Shown in pieces: positions 22,699-31,068 of a DNA stretch of 35,200 nt. The notes below the pieces were generated by a model. The model searched no databases, had not been told where the DNA came from, and worked only from the letters and a program-made list of their open reading frames with translations. The stretch spans positions 1-35,200 of the IMG/VR virus record IMGVR_UViG_3300042455_002195. The stretch is one strand, 5' to 3'. Each line of letters starts with the position of its first letter. Positions within the stretch are counted from its first letter, which is position 1. The position numbers and the translations under genes were made by a program. Origin of the DNA: a virus.

Positions 22699-24148
22699 AT
22701 TATGGACAAGAAACCAAGGCAAGGGGGCTCAATCCACTCTTGTGAGTAGGTTTAAATCAGTAGTGACTGCATTGGACGCTAGGTATCCACAAATAGATAA
22801 TTATGGACAGAAAGCCTATCTGTGGGTTAATGATCTAGACTCTGTACCATTATGTTATTGTGGCCAACCAACCATTTGGAAAAGTTACACAAGAGGATAT
22901 GGTGAATATTGCGGTATCAAATGCATGAGCAAGTGTCCTGTGACTCTTCAAAAAAAATCAGCCACTGTGCAAAATAGGTACGGGGTGAGTCACTTTTCCA
23001 AAACAGAGTTGTATAAAACCAAATTTAAAAATACCTGTATGGACAGGTATGGTGTGATAAATCCGGGGCAAATTGTTGATCTAAAAATCAGAAGATCCAA
23101 AACAAAAAGCCAAACATATCTCTTGAATTTAATCCATATCAACGAACACCATTACACTCCATTATTTGAATATGCTGAATTCCAAGGTGTGCATGAATCT
23201 AGCATGTGGAGATGTGTGAAATGCAAAACGGATTTTGAAATGTGCAATTTGATACAAGGTATCAGATGTTCCTCATGTTACCCTAAAACAAGATTGGTGG
23301 GAGAAAGCAAACAAGAAATAGAAATTGCAGACTGGCTCAAATCTTTGAATATATCTGTTGAACGCAAAAATCGCACCCTATTGAATGGAAAAGAGTTAGA
23401 TCTATTGATTCCTGATCATAATTTAGCTATTGAGGTATGTGGGTCATATTGGCACAGTGACAGATTTGTGGATAAATTGTATCATCAGCAAAAAACAGTG
23501 CAATGTGAACTACAAAACATACAATTAATAACCCTGTTTGATTTTGATTTGAAAAACCAAAATATAGTGAAAGACATGATCCTACACAAACTGGGTCTGA
23601 GCACCAAGAAAAAATTTATGCCCAGACAGGGAACTATACAACAAATCAATAGCAAACAGGCCAAAGAATTTAACAATTTATATCATCTGAGAGCGCATGC
23701 TGCTGCAAGCCATCATTTTGGTTTTTTTGTAAATGACGAATTGATTGCAGTGTCTAGCTGGAGCAAGAGCAGGTTTGACAAAAATAGTCATGCACTGGAG
23801 CTTGTGAGGCTGTGTTCCAAGAATCCAGTGTCAGGATTGCTGGGAAAAATGACACACTATGCCTCAAAGGTACTGAATGCAAAAACAATACACAGCTATG
23901 TTGATTTGAGGTATGGATCTGGTAGCAGTTATCAATCCGCAGGATATAATTTAATACGCACAACCAAACCTGGTTATTGGTATGTGGACGGAAATGCAAC
24001 ATGTTACCACAGATCTTCCTTTGCCAAAAGTAACCTCACACATTTTCCAAATTATGATCAGAACAAAACAGAATTTGAAATCATGAATGAACTTGGGTAT
24101 CATAGAATATGGGATTGTGGTAACAAATTATATGAATGGAAATTGTAA
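22652..24148 (+). CDS. EDxHD/Vsr-like homing endonuclease inside the fractured gp41 gene
   Basis: Encodes 498 aa. The start at 22652 is supported by a perfect AAGGAG 8 nt upstream, even though it lies within the IntN coding sequence. An open frame begins upstream at 22583 but lacks this. Order: C-x-C/C-x3-C zinc-like knuckles near the N-terminus, RYG-type NUMOD-like repeats (VQNRYGVSHFSKTELY), a C-x2-C...C-x2-C finger (CVKCKT, CSSCYP), then the nuclease core (KELDLLIPDHNLAIEVCGSY, WH). The C-terminal domain (DLRYGSGSSYQSAGY...WDCGN) is shared with the endonuclease at 11371-13278. Its stop overlaps the IntC start as TAATG. Confidence 0.9.
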   Translation: MDLQLDKNSISKILNELWTRNQGKGAQSTLVSRFKSVVTALDARYPQIDNYGQKAYLWVNDLDSVPLCYCGQPTIWKSYTRGYGEYCGIKCMSKCPVTLQKKSATVQNRYGVSHFSKTELYKTKFKNTCMDRYGVINPGQIVDLKIRRSKTKSQTYLLNLIHINEHHYTPLFEYAEFQGVHESSMWRCVKCKTDFEMCNLIQGIRCSSCYPKTRLVGESKQEIEIADWLKSLNISVERKNRTLLNGKELDLLIPDHNLAIEVCGSYWHSDRFVDKLYHQQKTVQCELQNIQLITLFDFDLKNQNIVKDMILHKLGLSTKKKFMPRQGTIQQINSKQAKEFNNLYHLRAHAAASHHFGFFVNDELIAVSSWSKSRFDKNSHALELVRLCSKNPVSGLLGKMTHYASKVLNAKTIHSYVDLRYGSGSSYQSAGYNLIRTTKPGYWYVDGNATCYHRSSFAKSNLTHFPNYDQNKTEFEIMNELGYHRIWDCGNKLYEWKL

Positions 24149-24267
24149 TGGATTTTTTTGAAGAAGATGAAATCATAGAGATTGAAGTAGTGGGTTGGGA
24201 AGATACTGTGGATATTGAAGTATCTGATAACCATTTGTTTGTAGCCAACCAAATTCTCACTCATAAT
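24148..24267 (+). mobile_element. split intein, C-terminal half
   Basis: 40 residues ending in His-Asn before Ser, the signature of the splicing C-terminus. Size and sequence (VDIEV.DNHLFVANQILTHN) closely follow known gp41-type IntC peptides, for example ILTHN at the end of gp41-8. Confidence 0.92.
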
Positions 24268-24669
24268 AGTTCAGTTAATGAACTAGAACATGATCACAGT
24301 CACATCGCCGGTGGTATCAGCAAAATTCAAACAGCAGACAATGTGATCAGTATTCTTGCCACACCTGCCATGAGAGAGCGCGGACAATATCAATTTCAGT
24401 TTCTCAAAACACGCAGCAGCAGTGGTGTGGGCAGCAAGATCATCATGGGCTATGATCAGGAAACCCTGCGCATATTTGATTTGGAAGAAGGCGATGCAGA
24501 TGTGCCAGTTAAAACCGCAAGTGACATGTTGGCAGATTTGCGTAGAAAGAACAATCAGGCTGCAACAGGCACTTCAACAACAGAGAACAAAAAACCGGAT
24601 CAACCATCAGTTAATCCGGTGAAAAGTGTAGTCAGTTTGAAAGAACTTACAAGTTTGATCAAGCGTTAG
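24148..24669 (+). CDS. 41: split-intein C half fused to gp41 helicase C-terminal part
   Basis: 173 aa from the ATG at 24148, translation-coupled by TAATG to the endonuclease stop. Residues 1-40 are IntC (MDFFEEDEIIEIEVVGWEDT, then VDIEVSDNHLFVANQILTHN). Residue 41 is the +1 Ser, and SSVNELEHDHSHIAGGISKI continues the helicase after the SQLGR break. The remaining 133 residues include the C-terminal RecA-like elements. A Pro/Asn-rich region precedes a short C-terminal LKELTSLIKR tail. No clear ribosome binding site other than the coupling. Confidence 0.92.
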   Translation: MDFFEEDEIIEIEVVGWEDTVDIEVSDNHLFVANQILTHNSSVNELEHDHSHIAGGISKIQTADNVISILATPAMRERGQYQFQFLKTRSSSGVGSKIIMGYDQETLRIFDLEEGDADVPVKTASDMLADLRRKNNQAATGTSTTENKKPDQPSVNPVKSVVSLKELTSLIKR

Positions 24670-25021
24670 GGGCTGAAAAATCCTGGCGTGCATGAATTCT
24701 CTTGAGCATGTTCATGGCTTTTTGTGTATTTTTACTGTCAGCAGCCAACAATCTTTCAAAAGCAATAGCCATTTCTGTCATTTCTTGCCTATTAAGGTCA
24801 TCTCCCTGCCGCATTTTGCGCAAGGCTCTGTTGAACAAACTTATGTCAGCCAACCCTAATATATCTGCCAGTTGACTTGGATTGATGCTGCCTTCCAGTT
24901 TGTCATGTGGCATTACATCTGTGTGTTTCTGATGATCCTCTTGATCTTGACTGGATGTATTATGAATCTCTTGCAATCTGCGAGCAATACTACGCATTTG
25001 TTCAGCTAAAAATTGTGCCAT
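24659..25021 (-). CDS. hypothetical late protein
   Basis: Encodes 120 aa. It overlaps the convergent helicase end by 11 nt. The N-terminus has a basic amphipathic helix (AEQMRSIARRLQEI) and the second half is all-helical (QLADILGLADISLFNRAL, MAIAFERLLAAD). No family name, but similar small helical proteins occur in T4-like marine phages. A perfect TATAAATA lies 29 bp upstream, so late expression is expected. Confidence 0.65.
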   Translation of the reverse strand: MAQFLAEQMRSIARRLQEIHNTSSQDQEDHQKHTDVMPHDKLEGSINPSQLADILGLADISLFNRALRKMRQGDDLNRQEMTEMAIAFERLLAADSKNTQKAMNMLKRIHARQDFSAPNA

Positions 25022-25050
25022 AATCCTGAGTTACCCCTGAGTATTTGTTA

Positions 25051-25058
25051 TATTTATA
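25051..25058 (-). promoter_or_regulatory. late promoter TATAAATA
   Basis: A perfect T4-type late box on the minus strand, reading toward the gene starting at 25021. Confidence 0.7.
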
Positions 25059-25082
25059 GATTTTTTTTGAAACCGTTTCCAC

Positions 25083-25090
25083 CATAAATA
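25083..25090 (+). promoter_or_regulatory. late promoter CATAAATA
   Basis: One base from TATAAATA, reading toward the gene at 25116. It is divergent to the box at 25051-25058. Confidence 0.55.
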
Positions 25091-25115
25091 ATTCACAAAC
25101 AGCTGGAATTTTGCG

Positions 25116-25379
25116 TTGAAGACCACAAAGAACATAATAGAAGAGCTGGGGCACCTGGTTCCTGTCAAAAACAAGCACACTGTCACTGAGGCCAGAGCCA
25201 TGCATGTGATCAGCAGTGCTATCAATCTCATTGAAAGCATCAAAGCAAATTATTCAGTTGATCTGTCTGAAGATCTCACCAAGAGGCTGATCAAAAGCAT
25301 CATCAGTAAGGATCCTCAAAAATTTCAACGCAAAATCAGTCAAATAAAAAAACAGGAAAAACAAAATGGCAATAACTGA
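25116..25379 (+). CDS. hypothetical late protein, TTG start
   Basis: Encodes 87 aa. No ATG exists near the start of the frame. A TTG at 25116 with GGAA about 9 nt upstream gives MKTTKNIIEELGHLVPVKNK, which looks complete. The protein is helical and basic at the C-terminus (KISQIKKQEKQNG). The late box at 25083 lies 25 nt upstream. Its end overlaps the next gene by 14 nt. No family is named; the reading is moderately certain. Confidence 0.6.
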   Translation: MKTTKNIIEELGHLVPVKNKHTVTEARAMHVISSAINLIESIKANYSVDLSEDLTKRLIKSIISKDPQKFQRKISQIKKQEKQNGNN

Positions 25380-26190
25380 TGCTGAACTAATAAGGAACAT
25401 GATTAACGTTTTGCAAGAGTCGCATGTGCCTGCAAACTCAATTGATGAAGCTGTGGCCACTGGTGTTCTTCAGAGATTGGGAAAATATAGCAAAAGTTTC
25501 CTCCCTGGCGGAGGTGGCCAAGGACAGAGAGAAGTTCAGGCGGCTGGTTACAGCTATGCCAAAATTTGGCAGAAATTCATGCAAAGAGAAGGCACCACCT
25601 ACAAGGATGTGGATTGGCAGGATTTGCGTAGATTTTTGAGCAGTCCTAATATAGCAAGATCATTAAAGTTGTCTGATGATCTCATGGGCAGTCCCTTAAA
25701 CATCCAGGAAATTCAATCTATTGTGGCAGACAAGAGGGTACGCAATGCCATTGCCAAGGAGATAGACACGGCTAGAGCGGGTGATAACACACATGCTCCA
25801 TTGGACAAAATTTTGCCTGCAACTGGTAATATTACCAGTCTAATGAATGTGGAAATTGGCGGTGCCCCAGTGGGCGCAGATGATCAAACCAGCCAGGATA
25901 CTAGAGCCAAAAGAGCCAAAAGAGCTGAAATTATAGTATTGGCAATTTTGGAAGCCGCTGTTGTGCTGATGTTTAGGAAAGATCAGGGAATGGAACCTTC
26001 CAGCACACCTGTTGCCCCACCATCAGCCACTGCTGCTCCCGCAGCACCTGCTCCTGCTGCGCCTGCTGCTCCCGCTGCGCCTGCTGCGCCTGCTCCCGCT
26101 GCGCCTGCACCTGCTGCTCCCGCTGCGCCTGCTGCGCCTGCACTGACCCCACAACAAATTCAATTATTGATAACGATCTTTGGTGTATAA
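25366..26190 (+). CDS. virion-associated protein with Ala-Pro-rich linker (putative)
   Basis: Encodes 274 aa with AGGA before the ATG. The N-terminal 180 residues are soluble and helical, followed by a hydrophobic helix (IIVLAILEAAVVLMF, about residues 186-200), a roughly 40-residue Ala/Pro-rich tract and a short hydrophobic tail (QQIQLLITIFGV). This suggests a membrane-anchored or tail/capsid-associated protein with a flexible spacer. No homologue is named. It is followed 1 nt later by the next gene, so they are co-expressed. Confidence 0.6.
   Translation: MAITDAELIRNMINVLQESHVPANSIDEAVATGVLQRLGKYSKSFLPGGGGQGQREVQAAGYSYAKIWQKFMQREGTTYKDVDWQDLRRFLSSPNIARSLKLSDDLMGSPLNIQEIQSIVADKRVRNAIAKEIDTARAGDNTHAPLDKILPATGNITSLMNVEIGGAPVGADDQTSQDTRAKRAKRAEIIVLAILEAAVVLMFRKDQGMEPSSTPVAPPSATAAPAAPAPAAPAAPAAPAAPAPAAPAPAAPAAPAAPALTPQQIQLLITIFGV
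26032..26142 (+). repeat. Ala-Pro codon repeat
   Basis: A run of GCT/GCG/GCA and CCT/CCC codons, with repeated units GCTGCGCCTGCTGCTCCC, encodes the Ala/Pro-rich linker of the protein at 25366-26190. The repetition could allow length changes by recombination or slippage. Confidence 0.75.
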
Positions 26191-26191
26191 T

Positions 26192-27367
26192 ATGACAGCA
26201 ATTACTCTCTTGGAAGATTACAGGCAAAATAAATTCAAGGATACTCTTTTTGAAACAGTTGCTGATGTAAGTTGGGGATTGGAGTTCTCATCTATCCTCC
26301 TGGAAACTAGGCAGGGATTGGAAACTGCTATAAATGAGTGGATAAAATATTGTGAACAGTATTTCATGCTCACCGAAGCTGAATCAATGTCAGATGAACA
26401 AGCTGATGATGTCATAAACCAATTTCTTGCTAGGCGCACTATTCCCCGCAGTAATTTGGATACACTTCATAATAAAGTTACCTCAGCATCATCAACCAAA
26501 CCACCCAGTGGAATGATGGCCAAGTTCAAAAGTATGGCTGCTAAATTTTTGGCACCCATACAAAAATTCTTATCCAAACTCAATCAAAAAACCACATACC
26601 CGCCAGTTGATGATGCAATACAGGCAATTATTAGACGGATAGAAGAAAAAACAGATAATGACCCACTAATAAAGAAACTATTACAGGGTATTTTGGCTAT
26701 CGCTAAAAAAGGTGGTTGGTTGGGAAGCGCAGCACTGATTGTTATGGGTGTTGCTCAAACTATTCTGGGATTGCCATTTTTGGGAACAGCAGGCATTGCC
26801 ATCAGTATTATTGCTGTGGCTGCAAGAATAATTGCAGATTTGGCGGCTGGTAAAAGTCTAGCATATACAATGGGCAAGGCCGCCGCACTTTGGGGTCTGG
26901 GATATGGGGCCAGACAATTGTTTGATTTGGTATGGCCCTTGTTACAACAGGCTGAGTCATTGCCAGTGCCGCCAATTCCTCCAGAGGTAAGAGCTGGTGC
27001 TAGCTCTACTCCCCAAGACTTTGATCCTACTGAATGGGCACCCACAGACAGTTCACAGGGAGAGATTCCAGGAGACGCCGACGCCGCAGTCCGCGCGCTC
27101 GGCGGCCCCATCACTAATTTACCATCAACAGGCAACAGTTACATAGATAAATTGCAAGATCTATATGGAGCACCTATTGAATCATATAGTGGATCTTTTA
27201 GAGATGCGTTTGCTGCTGCAAGAAAGGAATTAGGTACCGGGGGAATTTTTAGCTGGACAGATCCCACCACTGGCCAAATAAAACCATTTACAACAAATAC
27301 CAAGGGTGAAGGACAATTTGCCAATCTTGCGGGCAATGTGGTGAATTATTTGAGAGGTAATAGATAA
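26192..27367 (+). CDS. putative membrane-associated virion protein
   Basis: Encodes 391 aa from the ATG at 26192, 1 nt after the previous stop. An N-terminal helical domain (1-120) is followed by a hydrophobic region about 175-215 (GSAALIVMGVAQTILGLPFL, then GIAISIIAVAARIIADLAAG) that may form two membrane helices. A Pro/Asp-rich linker follows, then a C-terminal domain (SFRDAFAAARKELGTGGIFSW, then TTNTKGEG). That segment resembles a recurring short domain of phage and bacterial proteins (F..AF..AR...G.G.F.W). The linker includes a sharply GC-rich piece at 27072-27110. A role in DNA ejection is possible but not shown. Confidence 0.6.
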   Translation: MTAITLLEDYRQNKFKDTLFETVADVSWGLEFSSILLETRQGLETAINEWIKYCEQYFMLTEAESMSDEQADDVINQFLARRTIPRSNLDTLHNKVTSASSTKPPSGMMAKFKSMAAKFLAPIQKFLSKLNQKTTYPPVDDAIQAIIRRIEEKTDNDPLIKKLLQGILAIAKKGGWLGSAALIVMGVAQTILGLPFLGTAGIAISIIAVAARIIADLAAGKSLAYTMGKAAALWGLGYGARQLFDLVWPLLQQAESLPVPPIPPEVRAGASSTPQDFDPTEWAPTDSSQGEIPGDADAAVRALGGPITNLPSTGNSYIDKLQDLYGAPIESYSGSFRDAFAAARKELGTGGIFSWTDPTTGQIKPFTTNTKGEGQFANLAGNVVNYLRGNR

Positions 27368-27368
27368 C

Positions 27369-28055
27369 ATGGCACGAGATTGGAGAGCAGAACTCACAGG
27401 AATGGAAGATACTGTGGACGCACAACAAATAGTTGATGCGTTAAAACGACATGGCTACTCAAAAACTGATATAGCAAAGGCATTACAAGAATTCATGGCA
27501 GACAATCCCACCGCTGGAACATCTACACCAGCTACCTCCACAAAGCTCACTGTTGCTGAAGTTTTGGAAATGATAAAAGATCCTTCCCGGCATGCTGATC
27601 TCAAAGCAAGATTCGATGCCATGGCAGATCCAGACAAAGCAACTCTCAAAGCAGAGGTTGCCAAGATTATTGCTGCTGCAACCCAACCCAACCCCGACGC
27701 AGCATATAATGCGGCATTGGTACAGCCTGTGACTAATGCTGTTTCAAAAATTGAATCTATTGTTGCAGCAGCTATACCTAAACGCACTAAAATGTTGGAT
27801 ATAATAGAAGTTCTCAATTCCATTATTCCTACACCAGCTTTGCAGATAAAAGATGAAACAGGTGTTACTTATGCTGACAAAATTTTGAAAATATTAAGCC
27901 AGAATACTGATAAATTTGGAACTATTGCAACACCAGGAGATAAGTTTGTTAAATTGTTGACTCCATCTATACAAACAAACAAACGAATCACCCTGCCTCA
28001 GACTGCATTAGAAAGCCAATTGCGTCAACTTAAAAAAGCTGCGGGCATTATATGA
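27369..28055 (+). CDS. hypothetical late protein
   Basis: Encodes 228 aa, starting 1 nt after the previous stop. It is alanine- and lysine-rich and helical, with a first short domain (DAQQIVDALKRHGYSKTDIA) that looks like a small three-helix DNA- or peptide-binding fold, a Thr/Pro linker and a second helical domain. No family is recognised. It is part of the tightly packed late gene cluster; the next start overlaps its stop (ATGA). Confidence 0.6.
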   Translation: MARDWRAELTGMEDTVDAQQIVDALKRHGYSKTDIAKALQEFMADNPTAGTSTPATSTKLTVAEVLEMIKDPSRHADLKARFDAMADPDKATLKAEVAKIIAAATQPNPDAAYNAALVQPVTNAVSKIESIVAAAIPKRTKMLDIIEVLNSIIPTPALQIKDETGVTYADKILKILSQNTDKFGTIATPGDKFVKLLTPSIQTNKRITLPQTALESQLRQLKKAAGII

Positions 28056-28819
28056 ACCTACAAGAAAGCAGCCTCTTACACAGCCTCAGCAGTCTCAAGC
28101 GTTACAACGCCAAAGACATAGCTGATCTTTGTTTCTTGTATATGGTGGCACTGCATATCTTGAGAAGTGAATTTGATTTTGCACCACAAGCAAGATCATA
28201 TGCCAGTAAAACTCTGGGCTCAGGTGACTTTCAGAATATTCGTCTCAACAAAACTGATTTGTATCAGTTGTTGAATATCTTGTTGGCACAAGACATTTTG
28301 TGGACAGATCAACTGCAAAATCCCTCAGCCAGTCACACTTTTCTCACAGACATATATCTCAACCATGATGATGTGGTGAAATTTTTGCGCAACATCCAAC
28401 AGGGTGGATTCAATCCCACACAGAGTGCTAGATTGCTGCTCAAGATGGAAAATCAGTTGAAGGTCAGCACCACCAATTACAAAAGTGTGAGACGTATTGC
28501 CAGTGATTGGAACAAGGGTCATGTGGACAAACATGCCAAGTCACTGGTTGTAACAAGGTTACTACAAGCTTTGAGGCACAAGGCACTGCAAGGGGATCTG
28601 AGGGTTCTTTTGGAACAACTAGCGCAGTCGCAGAATTTAGAATACAATGATGCCTGCAATCAAGAAACCGGTGCCAACTGTGGTGTTTCCGCACAGATGT
28701 CATCTACAAAAAAAGAAAAAAAGCCCAGTCTTCTCAAGCAATTGGCTGTGGGAACAGGGTTGGGTATAGGTGCCTATCTGCTAGGAAAGGCCCTATTTGC
28801 ACCCAAGGATAAGAAATGA
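28052..28819 (+). CDS. hypothetical late protein with hydrophobic C-terminus
   Basis: Encodes 255 aa, start overlapping the previous stop by 4 nt. Mostly helical and Leu-rich (LLNILLAQDILWTDQL, ARLLLKMENQL). The C-terminus carries a glycine-rich hydrophobic helix (LAVGTGLGIGAYLLGKALF) followed by basic residues, consistent with a membrane anchor. No family is recognised. Confidence 0.6.
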   Translation: MNLQESSLLHSLSSLKRYNAKDIADLCFLYMVALHILRSEFDFAPQARSYASKTLGSGDFQNIRLNKTDLYQLLNILLAQDILWTDQLQNPSASHTFLTDIYLNHDDVVKFLRNIQQGGFNPTQSARLLLKMENQLKVSTTNYKSVRRIASDWNKGHVDKHAKSLVVTRLLQALRHKALQGDLRVLLEQLAQSQNLEYNDACNQETGANCGVSAQMSSTKKEKKPSLLKQLAVGTGLGIGAYLLGKALFAPKDKK

Positions 28820-29232
28820 AAATAAAAGAATTACAAGAAGCCATCAAAGGCTGGAAACATGCTAGCAGTGATTTGGTCAAGATGAGAGCTGCAACAAAAG
28901 CAGCTGGACAAAATGTCAAATTGGTGAGTCTCAAGAAAGACGGCACGGAAAGCCGGATGCACGATGCTACCAAAACTTTTGATACAGAAGCACAGGCAAG
29001 AGAATATCACGATAGAATAGTAAGTCTCAATCCAGGAAAGACTATTCGCCATCACCTGTATGTGGATAATAAACCACCAGAGATTTTGACAGAAACCAGC
29101 ACAGGTGGAGGCACCAGCAGTGGAGCAATAGCCAGTGTTGTGAATCCATTTGGCATAGTCATGCGCAGGCCCAGTTTGTTTGGTTATGTTCCTGCAAAAA
29201 AACGCAGCAAACCTCAGAAAAACAAACAGTAA
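28816..29232 (+). CDS. hypothetical late protein
   Basis: Encodes 138 aa with AAGGA 6 nt before the ATG. The start MKIKELQEAIKGW resembles the MKIxELxE starts common in T4-like marine phage proteins. A glycine/serine-rich stretch leads to SSGAIASVVNPFGIVMRRPS and a basic tail (PAKKRSKPQKNKQ), which recalls C-terminal tags in several of these proteins. Function unknown. Confidence 0.6.
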   Translation: MKIKELQEAIKGWKHASSDLVKMRAATKAAGQNVKLVSLKKDGTESRMHDATKTFDTEAQAREYHDRIVSLNPGKTIRHHLYVDNKPPEILTETSTGGGTSSGAIASVVNPFGIVMRRPSLFGYVPAKKRSKPQKNKQ

Positions 29233-29240
29233 TATAAATA
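29233..29240 (+). promoter_or_regulatory. late promoter TATAAATA
   Basis: A perfect T4 late box, 38 nt before the ATG at 29279, which also has AAGGAG. With the terminator at 29998 this makes a single-gene transcription unit. Confidence 0.75.
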
Positions 29241-29278
29241 CCTGTGCAACAATGCAACCTTAACAAGGAGAAATAATT

Positions 29279-29974
29279 ATGGCCTATGGTCAAACCAATG
29301 TAAATGAAGGTGCTCGTGGCGGTGAATTCCTCACTGGCGACCTCAGTTACTTTACAATCAAAACTGTTGTTCCCTGCTATCCCACCAATGTCAAGGCTCC
29401 TCTTGCTGATGCACTCAAAGCCCGTAATTGGACCAGCTTGGCTGTTGCTAGACCAATCACAGTTGTGGATGGCAACGGGGCCAGCGTGACTTATGACAGT
29501 GATGCTGAATACACCAGTGCTTACAACAAGCAACAAAACCTGGACACTCTCATGGCCGTGTTTGCCACAGGAGCCAATCCAGTTGTGGTAAACATTTCTG
29601 CTGCTATCAGTGCCGATCCCAGTGCTGCCAATGCAGCATTCCCCTCTACTGCTGTGGGCGTGGCAGATAATGAATTTGGTACAACATACAACGATCCTGA
29701 CACTGCTATCTACACAGTCAACATTGTTACTGAAAAGGCTCGCAGCTGGTTGGTATCTGGCACTGGTGCTGGATCCAATGCAAGTGGTTATCAATTGCTT
29801 GCTGCTCTGGACGGCGTGCCAGTTCTCGACACAACAGCAGTCACACCTGCTGGTCCCCAGGATGCAACAGCCATTGCTATCGCTGTTGCCACTGGTGCCT
29901 TTGTTGTTGATGGCGCAAGTGTTAATAACAACATTGTGGCTATTGCCAGCGAAACACTACCCAGTGTTGCCTAA
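29279..29974 (+). CDS. abundant virion protein candidate
   Basis: Encodes 231 aa. AAGGAG lies 8 nt before the ATG, a perfect late box is upstream and a strong terminator follows, so this is a single-gene unit with the best expression signals of the late cluster. The protein is Ala/Thr/Val-rich with low charge and many short beta-like segments, as in capsid decoration or tail proteins. No catalytic motifs, no signal peptide. The assignment rests on composition and expression signals; family not recognised. Confidence 0.65.
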   Translation: MAYGQTNVNEGARGGEFLTGDLSYFTIKTVVPCYPTNVKAPLADALKARNWTSLAVARPITVVDGNGASVTYDSDAEYTSAYNKQQNLDTLMAVFATGANPVVVNISAAISADPSAANAAFPSTAVGVADNEFGTTYNDPDTAIYTVNIVTEKARSWLVSGTGAGSNASGYQLLAALDGVPVLDTTAVTPAGPQDATAIAIAVATGAFVVDGASVNNNIVAIASETLPSVA

Positions 29975-29997
29975 TCTGTTTTGATGGGTTTTTGAAG

Positions 29998-30028
29998 CAA
30001 AAGGCGCAGAGATGCGCCTTTTGTTTTC
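29998..30028 (+). terminator. intrinsic terminator
   Basis: CAAAAGGCGCA pairs with TGCGCCTTTTG around a GAGA tetraloop, followed by TTTTC. It ends the gene at 29279-29974. Confidence 0.9.
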
Positions 30029-30053
30029 TCTATGCACTTTTGATGATTGCCAT

Positions 30054-30061
30054 GATAAATA
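30054..30061 (+). promoter_or_regulatory. late-type box GATAAATA, 7 nt from a start codon
   Basis: The box ends 7 nt before the ATG at 30069, the same spacing as at 34436 and 19491. It begins a new unit after the terminator. Confidence 0.6.
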
Positions 30062-30068
30062 ATCAATC

Positions 30069-30227
30069 ATGAAAGTAGATAATTTAGACAACAAATTGTG
30101 TAAAACTGTTTTTGTAAGACAGGCTGGCACAATACGGGCTGTGAAAATTCCTGTCAAGAACACACCCGCAATCAATCAACATCCCATGTTTCCAATTGAA
30201 AGGCCCAGTGCAGATGGCGGAGAATGA
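30069..30227 (+). CDS. small late protein
   Basis: Encodes 52 aa (start MKVDNLDNKLCKTVFV, end FPIERPSADGGE). It is not preceded by a ribosome binding site but by the late box at 30054-30061, so the mRNA would be nearly leaderless. The next gene starts inside its end (ATG at 30214, overlap 14 nt), which suggests coupling. The PMFPIERPSADGGE tail has a peptide-like, possibly conserved look. No family is recognised. Confidence 0.55.
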   Translation: MKVDNLDNKLCKTVFVRQAGTIRAVKIPVKNTPAINQHPMFPIERPSADGGE

Positions 30228-31068
30228 ACTAGCAAAGAAAACCAGTGATCTGGTGAATCGCAGCATGAGTGAAGTTATCAAAAGCATGGATGCTCTGGCA
30301 GCAGAGGGTCTGATCAACCTTACAGCAGCAGTGGATCAGGAAAACAGAGCCACTGCTGAAAAGATCCTGGATCAAGAACAACCAGAATCTCAGGAGATAC
30401 TCAATACAAGAGATGCTCTCAGAGAGATCAATCGCTTGGGTGAAAATCTCCTGGAAACCAATCAGCCCCTGGACAAAATTTGGGAAATGATTGGCAACAC
30501 GCAGCAATCTGAATGGCGTATGATGTGGCCAGCCATTCACAGAGATATCATGATTGCCTTGTATATGGAAGCCACTGATGAGGACACTGACAGCATCAGT
30601 GCTGATCAAGCACAAGAGATTTATGACTACAGCCAGGATTTCATTACAGAAACACATGTGATTTACAAAAATCAATTGTGTGAGGTTACAATTGCCCGAG
30701 GACCATCCGGAACCCTGGGCATTAACTATTTGGGGAAAACCAAAATGGTGAACAGAACTGATGTTACAAAAATTGACGAACATGTTTTGGGCATGACACA
30801 GATGCCTCATCTGGGCAGAATCATGGAGTTGGCTGGTGTGCAACCCTCGGCCCCTGTGACTGCCTCAGCCAAACAAGTGTTCAATCCAGACGATGCACCC
30901 ATTCGCAACACTTTGCTCCAACAAATACAGAAAAATCTACAGGAAATAGCCAATCTGGAACAAAGCGATCAACAGGATGCCAGCAAGGCTCATGCCTTGG
31001 CTGAAAGATTGGTGCGTAGAGCTCAGAGACTGTTGAGAGAATATCAAAACAACAGTAACAACACATGA
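30214..31068 (+). CDS. hypothetical late protein
   Basis: Encodes 284 aa from the ATG at 30214, overlapping the small gene at 30069-30227. It is helical and acidic through most of its length (DQEQPESQEILNTRDALREI), contains a central domain with GPSGTLGINYLGKTKMV, and ends in a coiled-coil-like, Arg/Gln-rich helix. No motif identifies it; a scaffold, head or assembly role is possible. Its stop overlaps the next start by 4 nt. Confidence 0.6.
   Translation: MAENELAKKTSDLVNRSMSEVIKSMDALAAEGLINLTAAVDQENRATAEKILDQEQPESQEILNTRDALREINRLGENLLETNQPLDKIWEMIGNTQQSEWRMMWPAIHRDIMIALYMEATDEDTDSISADQAQEIYDYSQDFITETHVIYKNQLCEVTIARGPSGTLGINYLGKTKMVNRTDVTKIDEHVLGMTQMPHLGRIMELAGVQPSAPVTASAKQVFNPDDAPIRNTLLQQIQKNLQEIANLEQSDQQDASKAHALAERLVRRAQRLLREYQNNSNNT

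Noticed and set aside
26032-26142. CRISPR-like or satellite repeat
   Set aside because: The repeat keeps a single reading frame and encodes an Ala-Pro linker. There are no unique spacers.
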